A stretch of DNA of 64,000 nucleotides from Lichenifustis flavocetrariae (GTDB lineage Bacteria; Pseudomonadota; Alphaproteobacteria; Rhizobiales; Beijerinckiaceae). Position 1 is the stretch's first letter; every line of letters starts with the position of its first letter. A model generated the notes under the pieces. That model was not told the origin of the DNA. It saw only the letters and a list, made by a program, of their open reading frames with translations, and ran no database searches. Shown here in pieces: positions 1 through 8,593 of this stretch. A program made the position numbers and the translations under genes. Location: positions 1-64,000 of the forward strand of contig NZ_JAMOIM010000001.1 in assembly GCF_026130545.1 (NCBI RefSeq), read 5' to 3'.

Positions 1-1
1 C

Positions 2-472
2 GCCGACCTGCTGTTCGAGCAGGAGGTGGTTGCGGTCGGCAGCCCGGCGCTCCTGGGCGACCGGGCCGGTGCATTGTTCCCCGAGGAGATCGGCCGGTTC
101 ACGCTGCTGAACGACGCCCACGACCTCTGGCCCGAGTTCATCGAGCGCGCCCTGGATATGACGACGCCTCCGCCCACGAAGCAGGTCAGCTTCAATCAGA
201 CCTCGCTGGCGATCGACACGGCAGCCGCCGGCCAGGGCTTGGCGGTGGCAAGCCGCTTCCTGGTGGAGGAGGATCTCAGGTCGAGGCGGCTGGTCCAAGC
301 CTTCGCCGCCACCATGCGCGGCGGACTCGCTTCCTACGTGATCACCCTCCGCAAGCCGCGCCAGCCGAAGGCGACTGAGAACGTACGACTTTGGCTGCTC
401 GGCCAAAGAGTTCCAGGAGCGCTGTCCGACAAGGGATGTTCTGCGGATCGAGGAGGTTTTTCGCCGCCGTGA
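2..472 (+). CDS. LysR-family transcriptional regulator, C-terminal part (5' end outside window)
   Basis: Only the last 156 or so residues are present; the frame is open to the left edge, so the helix-turn-helix half lies outside. The visible part matches the second half of a LysR effector-binding domain of the GcvA/AmpR kind: the stretch AAAGQGLAVASRFLVEEDL followed by a closing strand and helix (SYVITLRKPRQPKATENVRLWL) is the usual end of these proteins. The last 20 residues are low-complexity and may be read-through past an eroded stop. The target genes cannot be inferred. Seen: family-typical C-terminus. Inferred: DNA-binding regulator. Confidence 0.8.
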   Translation, partial: ADLLFEQEVVAVGSPALLGDRAGALFPEEIGRFTLLNDAHDLWPEFIERALDMTTPPPTKQVSFNQTSLAIDTAAAGQGLAVASRFLVEEDLRSRRLVQAFAATMRGGLASYVITLRKPRQPKATENVRLWLLGQRVPGALSDKGCSADRGGFSPP

Positions 473-593
473 TCGAGATGGCATCGGATCCCGCTTGCTT
501 CAACGATGTTGAGCTGCGAGCTTTCTGTAACAGGACGTCAGGAAATTCCGTTGGCGTGGCGAGGATGGACAGCCCCCGGAAAAAGCAAACCTG

Positions 594-905
594 TCAACCC
601 GGGGAGCCCGCCATGGTCGGCCAGACTTCGATCGTCGGCGGCTCGCTCAGCAGTGTGGCCAGGAGATCAAGGTCACCGGTCGATTTCCGCCAATCGAAAT
701 AGGCGCCGACATCTTCCTTCGAATCGAAGACGTCGATGAAAAGGACCCGGGTCGGGTGCTCGGCATGCCGAACCGCGCGAGCGGACTTGACCCCTTTGAA
801 GGCACGGGTTTGCTTCTGAAGTTCCGGCAGCATGACTTCGCAGAACCGATCCGCTTCATCGGGCTTCAGCGTCAGTGAGACGGTGACGGTGACGTCGTTG
901 TCCAT
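594..905 (-). CDS. Antibiotic biosynthesis monooxygenase (ABM/YgiN-like) domain protein
   Basis: A 103-residue protein with the single ferredoxin-like ABM fold: beta strand (VTVTVSLTLKPDEADRFCEV), helix (MLPELQKQTRAFKGVKSARA), strand (TRVLFIDVFDSKEDVGAYFDW). Members are small cofactor-free dimeric oxygenases or quinol monooxygenases such as YgiN, but many have no known substrate. A GTG lies 9 bases further up; the ATG at 905 was preferred because it is the first ATG and gives family length. The gene is divergent from the TetR regulator at 1057, so it is the likeliest target of that regulator. Family assignment is good, reaction unknown. Confidence 0.75.
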   Translation of the reverse strand: MDNDVTVTVSLTLKPDEADRFCEVMLPELQKQTRAFKGVKSARAVRHAEHPTRVLFIDVFDSKEDVGAYFDWRKSTGDLDLLATLLSEPPTIEVWPTMAGSPG

Positions 906-1013
906 CGTGATCACTCGCTGTTGTCGGACCAGCTTTGGGCTTGGGGCGGATTGAGGGGGAAGAAGCGATCGTCGGCATGGTGGAGCGTCGCTCGCTTCCG
1001 ATGGACGCTATTC

Positions 1014-1027
1014 ATAGAGTGTTCTAT
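1014..1027. promoter_or_regulatory. Candidate TetR operator, 5-4-5 inverted repeat
   Basis: ATAGAGTGTTCTAT is an inverted repeat with arms ATAGA and TCTAT around four bases. It lies between the divergent ABM gene and the TetR gene, 29 bases before the TetR start codon, where an autoregulatory operator is expected. The arms are short, so chance occurrence is possible. Confidence 0.4.
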
Positions 1028-1056
1028 CATTAGGTCAAGGCAGGAGGGATGGATCG

Positions 1057-1674
1057 ATGAAGGTGAGCAAGGCGAAGGCTGCCGAGAACCGCGCTTCGCT
1101 GGTCTACGCCGCTGCCAAAGTGCTCAAGGAGAAAGGCTTCGAGGGAGCCGGCGTCGTCGAGATCAGCGCTCGGGCCGGGCTCACCCAGGGTGCCTTCTAC
1201 GGGCAGTTCGCCACGAAGGCCGTCCTTGCGGCCGAGGCCTGTCGTCAGGATCTCGCGATCGGCGTCGCGGATTGGATGGACCAGCGGGGGCGCGGGGACC
1301 ACGACGCCCTGGCCTATGTCAAGCATTACCTACGTCGTGGGCACGTCGAGGACCTCGCAGGCGGCTGTCCAATGGCGACCTACGCCGGGGAGATCGTGCG
1401 TCAGGAACCGGCCATCGCGGCGGCCTTCGCGGACGGCGCGTCCGCCATGGTCGAGCTGATGGAGGAGGCGCTTGGCAAGGCGATGCCATCGGGTGCGGCC
1501 CGCAGCCGGGCGCTCTTTCTCATCGCCGCCCTCGCCGGTACCGTCGCGATGACCCGTGCTTTGGGTCGAACGGATTCAAAGCTCGCGGAAGAGATGCTCG
1601 AAGCGGGCCTCCTTGAAGCCCAGAGACTTAGTAGCGGGCTTCATCAGGCGGAAGAACAACCCATGCCGGGCTGA
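1057..1674 (+). CDS. TetR/AcrR-family transcriptional regulator
   Basis: A 205-residue protein, normal length for TetR. The N-terminal helix-turn-helix spans about residues 31-52 (VVEISARAGLTQGAFYGQF), with the usual G-x-FYxxF recognition segment. The C-terminal part (GGCPMATYAGEIVRQEPAIAAAF) resembles the ligand domain of the group that senses small organic or electrophilic compounds. An AGGAGG ribosome site precedes the ATG. It is divergent from the ABM gene with a palindrome between them, so it probably represses that gene and itself. The ligand is unknown. Confidence 0.9.
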   Translation: MKVSKAKAAENRASLVYAAAKVLKEKGFEGAGVVEISARAGLTQGAFYGQFATKAVLAAEACRQDLAIGVADWMDQRGRGDHDALAYVKHYLRRGHVEDLAGGCPMATYAGEIVRQEPAIAAAFADGASAMVELMEEALGKAMPSGAARSRALFLIAALAGTVAMTRALGRTDSKLAEEMLEAGLLEAQRLSSGLHQAEEQPMPG

Positions 1675-1738
1675 CATGGCTGGGCAGACCGTCCATGACC
1701 GTTCTTGCTCGAAGGACTGGACCTGATGCAACAACCGG

Positions 1739-2365
1739 TCAGGCGGCCGCCTTGCGCCAGCCGGCCGCCAGCGCACCGGCGCCGATCAGCAGCGTTCCCC
1801 CGGTCCGGTTGACGATGCGACGCACGCGAGCCTGACGGAGCTGGCTGCGGGCAGCGGAGGCGAGCATCGCGTAGGCCGCCGAGTTTATGATCGCCAGGGT
1901 CACGAACGTCGCCTCCAGGACGGCCACCTGCGTCAGGAACGGCGCCGATGCGGTGAGGAACTGGGGCACGAACGCGACGAAGAAAACGATGCCTTTCGGG
2001 TTGAGGGCCGTCACGGCGTACGCGTGGGCGAAGATGCGCCAAAGGCTGGCCGGGGCGGCCTCGGCGTTTGGTGTCTCGGCGACCGGCGCCCGCCACAGCT
2101 TGACGCCGAGGTAGATCAGGTAGGCACCGCCGATCCAGCGCAAGGCGGTGAAGATCGTGGCAGACGCGGCCAGCACGGCGCCCAGGCCCAGCATCGACGC
2201 CGTCATCGACGTGACGTCCCCCAAGGCCACGCCGGCGACGATGGCGGCGGCCGGGCGACGCCCGTGCCCGAGCGCGTATGAGATGACGAGCAGCACCGTT
2301 GGACCCGGGATCGCCAAGAGGACGATGGATGCGATGACGAAGGCGAACCAGTGATCGATGGGCAT
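1739..2365 (-). CDS. LysE/RhtB-family amino acid exporter
   Basis: A 208-residue inner-membrane protein with about six hydrophobic segments and the family signature AIPGPTVLLVISYALGHGRR near the N-terminus (about residues 18-37), then GGAYLIYLGVKLWR and ALNPKGIVFFVAFVPQF. LysE/RhtB proteins export amino acids such as lysine, homoserine or threonine by proton exchange; which one is not visible here. A strong AAGGAG ribosome site lies before the ATG. The gene stands alone; its 3' end faces the TetR gene. A second, unrelated LysE paralogue lies at 10812-11423. Confidence 0.88.
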   Translation of the reverse strand: MPIDHWFAFVIASIVLLAIPGPTVLLVISYALGHGRRPAAAIVAGVALGDVTSMTASMLGLGAVLAASATIFTALRWIGGAYLIYLGVKLWRAPVAETPNAEAAPASLWRIFAHAYAVTALNPKGIVFFVAFVPQFLTASAPFLTQVAVLEATFVTLAIINSAAYAMLASAARSQLRQARVRRIVNRTGGTLLIGAGALAAGWRKAAA

Positions 2366-2527
2366 GGGCTATCTCCTTAGAATCAGCCATCCACAACCTC
2401 GACCTCACCGCAAGCCTGTTTCGACGGGGGATGCGTGGTGGTTCCACCCTGGATCTGCCCCACTCGGTACCAAGCGGGTGGCGGCCGACGCCTTCAAGTC
2501 GATGGTACGTGACACGGCGATGAAGGG

Positions 2528-2840
2528 TCAGATCGCCAAGGCAGATCCCGTCGCGGCCCCCAAGATCACGACTAGCCAAGGCTGCACGCGCCAGAAGACG
2601 AGCAGGAGGAAGGCGACCAGGCCGATGGCGAGGTCCAACGTAGACGTGATCCCGCCTGTCCAAACTGGCGTGTAGAGCGCCGCCAGCAGCAAGCCTACAA
2701 CAGCGGCGTTGCCCCCCGCAGCGCGGATTGAACGTCCTCCCGTCCGCGCAGCGTGTCCCGGAAGGGCAGCACGCCAATGAGCAGCAGGAACGATGGCAGG
2801 TCGATGGCGACAAGGTACGTCAGCCTGCCAAGCCACCCGT
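2528..2840 (-). pseudogene. chrA: Chromate transporter ChrA, C-terminal remnant (frameshifted)
   Basis: Two reading frames together give the end of a CHR-family chromate efflux protein: first LVAIDLPSFLLLIGVLPFRD and then, in another frame, NAAVVGLLLAALYTPVWTGG followed by FLLLVFWRVQPWLVVILGA. The frame changes around 2713-2716 at a run of six Gs (CTGCGGGGGGCAACG on the minus strand), which looks like one missing G. Only about 100 of the usual 400 residues remain and there is no start. The remnant is joined upstream to an EamA fragment. It cannot make a working chromate pump. A homopolymer sequencing error could explain the frameshift but not the missing N-terminal three quarters. Confidence 0.75.
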
Positions 2841-2877
2841 TGGGCGGTCGATCCAGGGCGTAAGGCGTAGGACCTGT

Positions 2878-3181
2878 TGAGGAGGAGCGATCCGGACGCG
2901 GCCGAGGTCCGCGCGAGACCCAGCATGAGCAGCAGCGGCCCGGCGACGCCACCGGCGAGGACGACGGCCGCAAGCCACGGGGGTAGTCCCCCCCTGCGGA
3001 GCGGCGCCTCCTTGGCGGGCAATCCGATCGCCGCGCGGCCGAAATGGACAATGGCCAAGCCCAGGCCAGCGCCCAGGTACATCAGGCCCGCCAAGAGTTG
3101 CGTGTCGACTGTCCCGAGCAGGACCTTGGCGAAGGGCGCGGAAGCGCCGAAGAGGACGGCCGACGCCAGGGCCAGTGACAC
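2878..3181 (-). pseudogene. EamA/DMT-superfamily transporter, N-terminal remnant
   Basis: The first 102 residues match the beginning of a drug/metabolite transporter: LALASAVLFGASAPFAKVLL, then LAGLMYLGAGLGLAIVH, then AAVVLAGGVAGPLLLMLGLARTSAASGSLLLN, i.e. three to four membrane segments of the first EamA repeat. Where the protein should continue (LEGLATMAIAW-type segment) the frame instead runs into ChrA sequence. The start appears to be GTG at 3181. The product would lack two thirds of the transporter and is very probably inactive. Confidence 0.7.
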
Positions 3182-3225
3182 GCCAGGCCAGAGTTGGGAT
3201 GGTTAACGACGTCTGGACATGGCTA

Positions 3226-4140
3226 TCAGGCTACCACGATCCCGTGGTGCTTTGCCTTGCTCTCCGGCTCCACGTGGATCGTCGTGGCGGCGCCCTCGAC
3301 GGCTTCCTTCAGGGCGGCCTCGATCCGATCGCAGATCGCGTGCGACTCCCCCACCGTCATCGAGGCCGGCACCACCAGGTGAAAGTCGATGAACGTGACC
3401 TTCCCGGCGTGACGGGTCCGCAGGGCATGGGCCTCGATGGCGTCGCCACCGCTGGCCGATATGATCTCCCGGATGCGGGCCAGCTCATCGGGTGGCGCCG
3501 CCTCGTCCAACAATCCGCTGGTGCTCTCCTTGATCACGCCCCAGCCGCTCCACAGGACGTGCAGGGCGACCAGCGCGGCGATCGCGCTGTCGAGCTGCAC
3601 GATGCCGGTGAACACGACAAGCACGACGCCGACCAGCACGCCGATCGACGTGATCACGTCGGCGAGCAGGTGCTTTCCGTCCGCGACGAGCGACGCCGAA
3701 CGATGGAGTCTTCCTTGCCGGATCAGCACGGCGCTCCAGCCGACGTTGAAGACCGTGGCCACCGTGCTGATCGCGAGGCCCGTCCAGGCCGCCTCGATGG
3801 GCTTCGGCGACAGGAAGCCGAGGTAGGCTTCGTGCAGGATCGCGAGCGCCGCCCCGACGATCATGATGCCGACCACCACCGCCGACAGGTACTCGGCCTT
3901 GTTGTGGCCGTAGGGGTGCTCGGCGTCCGGGGGACGGGCCGCGACCCGTATGGCCACGATCACCGCGACCGCGGTCGCCACGTTGATGATGCTTTCGAGC
4001 GCGTCAGAATAGAGAGCCACGCTTCCCGTGATCAGGTAGGCGGCGTACTTGATCGCAAGCACGGCGAAGCTGATGGCAAAGCTTCCCAGCGCGATTTTCA
4101 GGGCCCGATCGATCACGGCTTTCACCTTGGCGGGAGACAT
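3226..4140 (-). CDS. Cation diffusion facilitator (CDF) family transporter
   Basis: A 304-residue metal/proton antiporter that exports divalent cations such as zinc, iron, manganese or cobalt. Membrane site motifs are visible: YSDALESIINV (D46, E49, N53) and DGKHLLADVITS (H157, D161), with the loop motif HPYGHNKAEYLSA (75-87) between. The first motif has Glu and Asn where FieF-type proteins have His/Asp and Asp, as in a recognised subgroup, so metal choice cannot be read off. The C-terminal 90 residues form the cytosolic metal-binding domain (VTFIDFHLVVPASMTVGESH). The ATG at 4140 gives family length; the longer upstream frame is arginine-rich and not conserved. Confidence 0.92.
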   Translation of the reverse strand: MSPAKVKAVIDRALKIALGSFAISFAVLAIKYAAYLITGSVALYSDALESIINVATAVAVIVAIRVAARPPDAEHPYGHNKAEYLSAVVVGIMIVGAALAILHEAYLGFLSPKPIEAAWTGLAISTVATVFNVGWSAVLIRQGRLHRSASLVADGKHLLADVITSIGVLVGVVLVVFTGIVQLDSAIAALVALHVLWSGWGVIKESTSGLLDEAAPPDELARIREIISASGGDAIEAHALRTRHAGKVTFIDFHLVVPASMTVGESHAICDRIEAALKEAVEGAATTIHVEPESKAKHHGIVVA

Positions 4141-4190
4141 ATGATTCGAGGCCAACAACCGAGGCCTGCGATTGCCTGATGAAGGAGAAC

Positions 4191-4499
4191 TTATGCGGCC
4201 CGGTCGCGGAGGTAACCACGCGCGACGTCGATGGCCGGTCCACATTCGGGAGAGACGACCAGCAGGAGGCGCTCGGGCGACGACCTTCCGAGCCAGATAT
4301 CGACGGCGGTCGACACGACCCACATAGGGTCATCGCCGACCTTCCTGGCCAACGACGGGACGGCCAATGAGGCGCAGGTCTTGACCTGGGCGACGATGGC
4401 ATACGGCGCTTGCGCCTTCGACACTGCGGCGCTCAGTTGCGCGTGAAAGGGCCCCAAAATCAGGGCATGGATGAGATAAGCGACGACGGTGCTGAGCAT
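4191..4499 (-). CDS. Hypothetical protein, about 102 residues
   Basis: I do not recognise this protein. Codon third positions are strongly GC-biased and the 3' part (VVSTAVDIWLGRSSPERLLL, then ECGPAIDVARGYLRDRAA) looks like real coding sequence. The start at ATG 4499 opens with a hydrophobic segment (STVVAYLIHALILGPFHAQL) that could be a membrane helix or signal-like sequence. It lies directly upstream of the CDF transporter on the same strand, 50 bases away, so co-transcription is possible. No function is proposed. Confidence 0.5.
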   Translation of the reverse strand: MLSTVVAYLIHALILGPFHAQLSAAVSKAQAPYAIVAQVKTCASLAVPSLARKVGDDPMWVVSTAVDIWLGRSSPERLLLVVSPECGPAIDVARGYLRDRAA

Positions 4500-4734
4500 C
4501 GAACGATCCGGGCGGCTTGCGGTGCGATGAGATCCGACATCGCACGAACAGCCGACGTTGGTCGCACCAGAGGGGCCCGGATCAGGGTCGGCACGACCGT
4601 TAGTCTTGGACTTAGCCGGGGTCAATGCCAACGAGCTGACGTCGCAAGACTGCCAAGCTCACCGGCGGACGGCAAGCATCATCGGTAGCCCAAGCAAAGC
4701 GAACACTTCGTCAGCCGACTTGTTCGGACGACGC

Positions 4735-5340
4735 TCACATCGGAGGAACGAGCCCGTCCTTTCCGACCGTGACGCGTTCCGCCGTGAGCGTCCCGTCGTC
4801 ACCTTTCCGGGCCTGGAGCTGCACGTGCGCTCCGGGGACCAGCATGGCCTTGTCGCCGGGGGCGAACATCACGACAGGGGCGTCCGGCGGCACGACGATG
4901 CTCTTCTCGCCGCCCTTGTAGGTGACCGTCAGCGTGTTGCCGGCGGTCGACCTGACCTCCTGACCGACCGTTCCGTTGGTCATGGTGCTCTTGGGTCCGA
5001 GGTCGAACTCCCGGTGACCCTCGCCGGCGCCGCGCATGCTCTCGGGGAAGATGTGGACCTCCTTGGCCACCAGCGACCCGTCCGGCTGCGTCGTGGCCGC
5101 CGTGCCGATGAAGCTGCCGGCCGTGATGTCGGACAGCTTGGCCGGCACCAGGGCGATCACGGTGCCCTTGGGCGACAGGGCGATCGCCTCTTCCACACCG
5201 CCGCCATTCGGCGTGACGTGAAGCGTGTTGCCGTCGAGGCTCACGACCGTGCCACGAATGCGGGTCGTCGATTGCGCGAGGGCGATGGTCGTGCTCATGG
5301 AGAGAATGGCCGCGAGCGTCAGCGTCATGTTCCTGATCAT
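4735..5340 (-). CDS. Secreted DUF5666-like protein (two OB-like repeats)
   Basis: A 201-residue exported protein. ATG at 5340 opens a clear signal peptide (MIRNMTLTLAAILSMSTTIALAQ). The mature part contains two similar beta-rich units, each starting with a G-x-V-x-x-x-x-G-N-x-L-x-V pattern: IRGTVVSLDGNTLHVTPNGG and VRSTAGNTLTVTYKGGEKS, each ending in a segment about valine-rich limits and AKEVHIF or TAERVTVG. This repeat style is that of DUF5666-type periplasmic proteins, whose role is unknown. The longer upstream frame is non-conserved. Stands alone. Confidence 0.75.
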   Translation of the reverse strand: MIRNMTLTLAAILSMSTTIALAQSTTRIRGTVVSLDGNTLHVTPNGGGVEEAIALSPKGTVIALVPAKLSDITAGSFIGTAATTQPDGSLVAKEVHIFPESMRGAGEGHREFDLGPKSTMTNGTVGQEVRSTAGNTLTVTYKGGEKSIVVPPDAPVVMFAPGDKAMLVPGAHVQLQARKGDDGTLTAERVTVGKDGLVPPM

Positions 5341-5678
5341 GGTGTCCTCGATCGTGATTGGAGCGTCGGTCGCCGTCGCGGCGGCTGTTCGGGATCCTGC
5401 CGTCAGCCGGGCCTTTTGATTGCCTAGTCGATCGCCATTACGCCGAACCTGCTCGCGACCAATCCGGCGCGCGCGAAGTGCATCCGCGTCGCCTCTTCCT
5501 ATGAGCATGAAACCGTGACCGGAACGGGACCAACAATCAACCGTCATGCCACACCGCCGCTCGACGTCGCGGGCGCCACCTTGGGTACCTGTTTCCCTTG
5601 CAGCCCGAAGCTCATGATCTCCCCCCGAGCGCTAGGTTCTAGAGGAGGGGCACTTTTATTTGAACTTCGAATTTCTTG
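5341..5678. other. Non-coding gap
   Basis: This 338-base stretch lies between the 5' end of the DUF5666-like gene and the 3' end of the glycosylase gene. It must hold the promoter of the former. Overlapping frames here have no recognisable product. No strong hairpin was seen. Confidence 0.5.
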
Positions 5679-6353
5679 TCAGCCGACGCTCATTGCGAGT
5701 GTTCGGCTCATCGATGTGAGATCGAGACCGGATTGTTCGGACCAAAGGTTGAGAGCCGCCTGTATTTTCGCGAAGTCGCCCTTTCCGCTTGGGCTCTTGC
5801 TGACCACCTGCTCGCGAATGAGGGCTTTGACGACATCCGGCATTAGGATGAAGGCTGGCTTGCCGATCGCCCGCAGAAAATGCATGCCCGACTCTCCGCC
5901 GAGCCGGGTCCCGTTCTTGTTGAGAAAATCGAGGAGGCCGACGTAGTCATCATCGGGCCATTCCGCGAAGAACCGAGCGGCGCAGCCGTGCTTCTCGGCC
6001 AGCTCCATCACGAAGCGCCCGTTTTCCCGCACCGATTGGATCTTGGCCCCGTTCCTGACGATATCCTTGCACCTGAGCAGTTCGTCGAAGCGCTCCTCAG
6101 TCATCCATGCACAGCGGGCGGGATCGAAGCGCTCGAACGCGGACTCGAAAGCCTCCCACTTCGCGTCGATGACTTTCGAGGAAAAGCCAGCGCAAAACAC
6201 ACGCCGCGTCATGGCCGCGAGTACGCGATCGTCCGTGATGGTACCGATGTCATGCGGCCCCAAAGGCCGCGTTTCAGCGAGCAGTTGCTTGAACGCGTCT
6301 GGCCCCCCGTGGCGTTGGACAGCCAGTTCGATGATCTCGTCGAAGCGCCGCAC
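5679..6353 (-). CDS. tag: DNA-3-methyladenine glycosylase I family protein
   Basis: A 224-residue protein of the Tag family, which removes 3-methyladenine from alkylated DNA as the first step of base excision repair. Typical blocks are visible: MTRRVFCAGFSSKVIDAKWE (about 48-67), KDIVRNGAKIQSVRENGRF, then FFAEWPDDDYVGLLDFLNKNG and HFLRAIGKPAFILMPDVVKALI. It belongs to the longer alphaproteobacterial branch rather than the short E. coli type, so activity is by family only. The start is GTG at 6353 with no clear ribosome site; it fits the family N-terminus (RRFDEIIELAVQRHGG). It abuts an SDR remnant just upstream. Confidence 0.85.
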   Translation of the reverse strand: MRRFDEIIELAVQRHGGPDAFKQLLAETRPLGPHDIGTITDDRVLAAMTRRVFCAGFSSKVIDAKWEAFESAFERFDPARCAWMTEERFDELLRCKDIVRNGAKIQSVRENGRFVMELAEKHGCAARFFAEWPDDDYVGLLDFLNKNGTRLGGESGMHFLRAIGKPAFILMPDVVKALIREQVVSKSPSGKGDFAKIQAALNLWSEQSGLDLTSMSRTLAMSVG

Positions 6354-6356
6354 GGG

Positions 6357-6500
6357 CTAGACTGCGGTCAGGCCGCCATCGACCGGAAGGTCGATACCGC
6401 CGACGAAGCTGCTTAGGTCCGAGGCGAGGAATAACGCTGCGGAAGCCCAGCCGGCCGCGACGGCACGTTGAAATTTTCCCCGCTCTGGGACCGAATGGTT
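6357..6500 (-). pseudogene. SDR oxidoreductase, C-terminal remnant
   Basis: The last 31 or so residues of this frame (WASAALFLASDLSSFVGGIDLPVDGG) are the classic closing segment of a short-chain dehydrogenase, where the chain folds back over the cofactor site. No Rossmann motif, catalytic Tyr-Lys or start is present upstream, where the frame overlaps the tail of the intact SDR at 6571. It is either a leftover of a tandem SDR duplication or of a deleted neighbour. The left boundary of homology is approximate. Confidence 0.6.
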
Positions 6501-6570
6501 CGCCGCGTGTGCCATCAGAGGCTCCTCGAAGGTGGTGGCGAGGTTGGCCCATGCCGCCGACGTGTCGATT

Positions 6571-7317
6571 TCAGAGCTGCGACCAACCCCCATCGACCGG
6601 CAGTTCGGCGCCGGTCGTAAAGGTCGCCTCGAACGCGAGGAAGAGGACGGCTTTGGCGATTTCTTTCGACGTCCCGAAGCGCTTCATGGGAATAATGCCG
6701 ACCGTGTGCGCCTTGACCTGTGTACGCATCTCTTCCGTAGGGAACACCTTGTCGAGGATGCCCGTGTCGATAGGGCCGGGCGACACCGCGTTTACACGGA
6801 TCTCCTGGGGAAGCAGCTCGGCGGCGAGCACCCGGGCGAATGACCGCAGCGCAGCCTTGGCGGCGCCGTATGTGGCTTGGCCCGGTAGTCCCTTGACGTT
6901 GGCGACAGAGGTCGTGAGGACGACGGAGCCGCCCCGATTGATCATCGGTGCGAGCTTCTGGACCGCGAAAAAGGGGCCCTTGGCGTTGAGGTTGAACATC
7001 TCGTCGTAGACGGCTTCGGTCACGCTCCCGAGAGGCGTTGGAATGCTGAACCCGGCGTTGACAAAAAGCAGGTCGACGGTGTCGAATTCGGTCTTCACCC
7101 GAGCGGCGACGGCGTCGATGTCGGTCAACGACCGTGCGTCGCTCGAAACCACGAGGGCGCTCGTCCCAAGCTCTTGCTTCGCAGAATCCAGACCGGCCTG
7201 TGAGCGACCCGTCACCAGAACGCGAGCGCCCTCGTCGATCAGCATCTTTGCCGTCGAGAGACCCATGCCGCTGGTGCCGCCGAGGATCACCACCTGTTTA
7301 TCTTGGTACCGTGCCAT
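6571..7317 (-). CDS. SDR-family oxidoreductase
   Basis: A 248-residue classical short-chain dehydrogenase. Seen: cofactor loop GGTSGMG (13-19), structural NAG (87-89), catalytic Ser137, Tyr150 and Lys154 (YGAAK), and closing segment FTTGAELPVDGGWSQL. TGR at 36-38 after the second strand suggests NADP(H). Substrate unknown. GAGGAG lies ahead of the ATG. The upstream gap is AT-rich, unlike the surroundings, and a second SDR on the same strand follows 185 bases upstream, with a TetR gene divergent from that one; the two SDRs may share a regulator. Confidence 0.9.
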   Translation of the reverse strand: MARYQDKQVVILGGTSGMGLSTAKMLIDEGARVLVTGRSQAGLDSAKQELGTSALVVSSDARSLTDIDAVAARVKTEFDTVDLLFVNAGFSIPTPLGSVTEAVYDEMFNLNAKGPFFAVQKLAPMINRGGSVVLTTSVANVKGLPGQATYGAAKAALRSFARVLAAELLPQEIRVNAVSPGPIDTGILDKVFPTEEMRTQVKAHTVGIIPMKRFGTSKEIAKAVLFLAFEATFTTGAELPVDGGWSQL

Positions 7318-7405
7318 GCGTAGTCTCCTCGCGGCGCCATTGGCGCCTACTTGTTTTTTGACTATTTAGTATGATAATTCTGCCTAGTCGCTGTGGTCAA
7401 GTTAA

Positions 7406-7427
7406 TTTTAGACTGTTTGTCCCTAAA
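7406..7427. promoter_or_regulatory. Imperfect inverted repeat in AT-rich promoter region
   Basis: TTTTAGAC and GTCCCTAAA face each other around TGTTT in the otherwise AT-rich gap upstream of the SDR at 6571. It could be a regulator site for the nearby TetR protein at 8594. The arms carry mismatches, so support is weak. Confidence 0.25.
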
Positions 7428-7502
7428 TAAAGTGCGTCCCATCCGTCAACACGTAGCTTCGCAATCACCTGCTGGACGCGGGTCGCCGTGACCTGCGCTC
7501 CT

Positions 7503-8477
7503 TCAGGACACCGCGCTTAAAGATGCCGGGCGAGACAGGTCGACGCCGGAGACCTTGACGATGGCCTGCCACGCGGCTTCCTGGCTGGCGCGATCGTGGA
7601 GGTGTGGCTGGCGCTGCACCTCGATTGGGCCTGAGAACTTCCCTTCGGCCGAGGCGAAGAATAGCCCTGAGACGTCGGTTCCGAACTCCGACGCCTGGAT
7701 GTAGCGACGGGCTGCGGTCTCCGGCGTCTGATTCATGCCGGGAATGAGGTTCACGATTGGGATAAACAGATACTTCAACACCGGGCTAGCGCTCCGCACC
7801 ACCTTGGTGGCGGTCGCCCCACCGGGCGAGACAGCGTACACGGCCATGCCGGAGGGCAGCCGGCGCGCCATTGCCGCGGCCCACCAAGCGATGATGAGCT
7901 TCGCGTCGGCATACGCGTTGTTGGGCACATATTTCACGTTTGGCCCGCTGCGGATCAGCGCTTCAACAGCGGCGGCTCGGTTGCCTTGGTGGTATTTGGC
8001 CGCGAATTCCGGCAGGTCGGTGAGTTTGAAAAAGGGTACGCCACCTCGGGCAGGTTCCGCACCGGCGATAACGATCCGCGCGTTGCGACTCAGCAGGTTG
8101 GCATTGAGCAATCCAACAGTCAGTTGATGATGGCCAATGAGCGGGGCCTGAGAAGATTCGACGCTGGCCGCAGTGAGCACGCGCTGCTTAAAGGGAACCA
8201 ACCCTGCATTGAGGAGCAGGAAATCGACCTGCCGACCTCGCTTGACCAGCGCGGTGAGGGCGGACTGAACGCTGGACGGTGTGTCCAGCTCCAGCTCCAG
8301 CGGCGTGAAGACCTGTCTTTTGGTCTCGTCCGCGAGCTGGGCGGCCGTTTCCTGGACCCGGGCCAGGCTGCGCCCCGTTACTATGACCTCCTGGCACCCC
8401 CCGGCGGCCAGCAACAGGGCAGCCGCATACCCGAGCCCGGACGTAGCGCCGGTGACGAGAGTGATTGAATGTCTCAT
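7503..8477 (-). CDS. SDR-family (retinol-dehydrogenase-like) protein
   Basis: A 324-residue extended SDR. Seen: TGATSGLG (9-16), TGR (34-36), LNAG (89-92) and YADAK (189-193) with the catalytic Tyr and Lys. The strand that normally ends in the catalytic serine reads IVIAGAEPARGG, with Ala at 140 where a Ser is usual, so activity may be altered. ATG at 8477 follows an AAGGA site; the upstream extension is non-conserved. It is divergent from the TetR gene at 8594 with an AT-rich gap between, a standard regulator-target layout. Confidence 0.8.
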   Translation of the reverse strand: MRHSITLVTGATSGLGYAAALLLAAGGCQEVIVTGRSLARVQETAAQLADETKRQVFTPLELELDTPSSVQSALTALVKRGRQVDFLLLNAGLVPFKQRVLTAASVESSQAPLIGHHQLTVGLLNANLLSRNARIVIAGAEPARGGVPFFKLTDLPEFAAKYHQGNRAAAVEALIRSGPNVKYVPNNAYADAKLIIAWWAAAMARRLPSGMAVYAVSPGGATATKVVRSASPVLKYLFIPIVNLIPGMNQTPETAARRYIQASEFGTDVSGLFFASAEGKFSGPIEVQRQPHLHDRASQEAAWQAIVKVSGVDLSRPASLSAVS

Positions 8478-8593
8478 GGTTGGTTCCTTGATGAAGGAAA
8501 GTCGGGTCGTGACGCCAGGAGCCAACTTGCTAATTCTGGACTAATTTAATATATATAGACGTAGATTGGCGCGGTCAATGGTTTTTGGACTCG

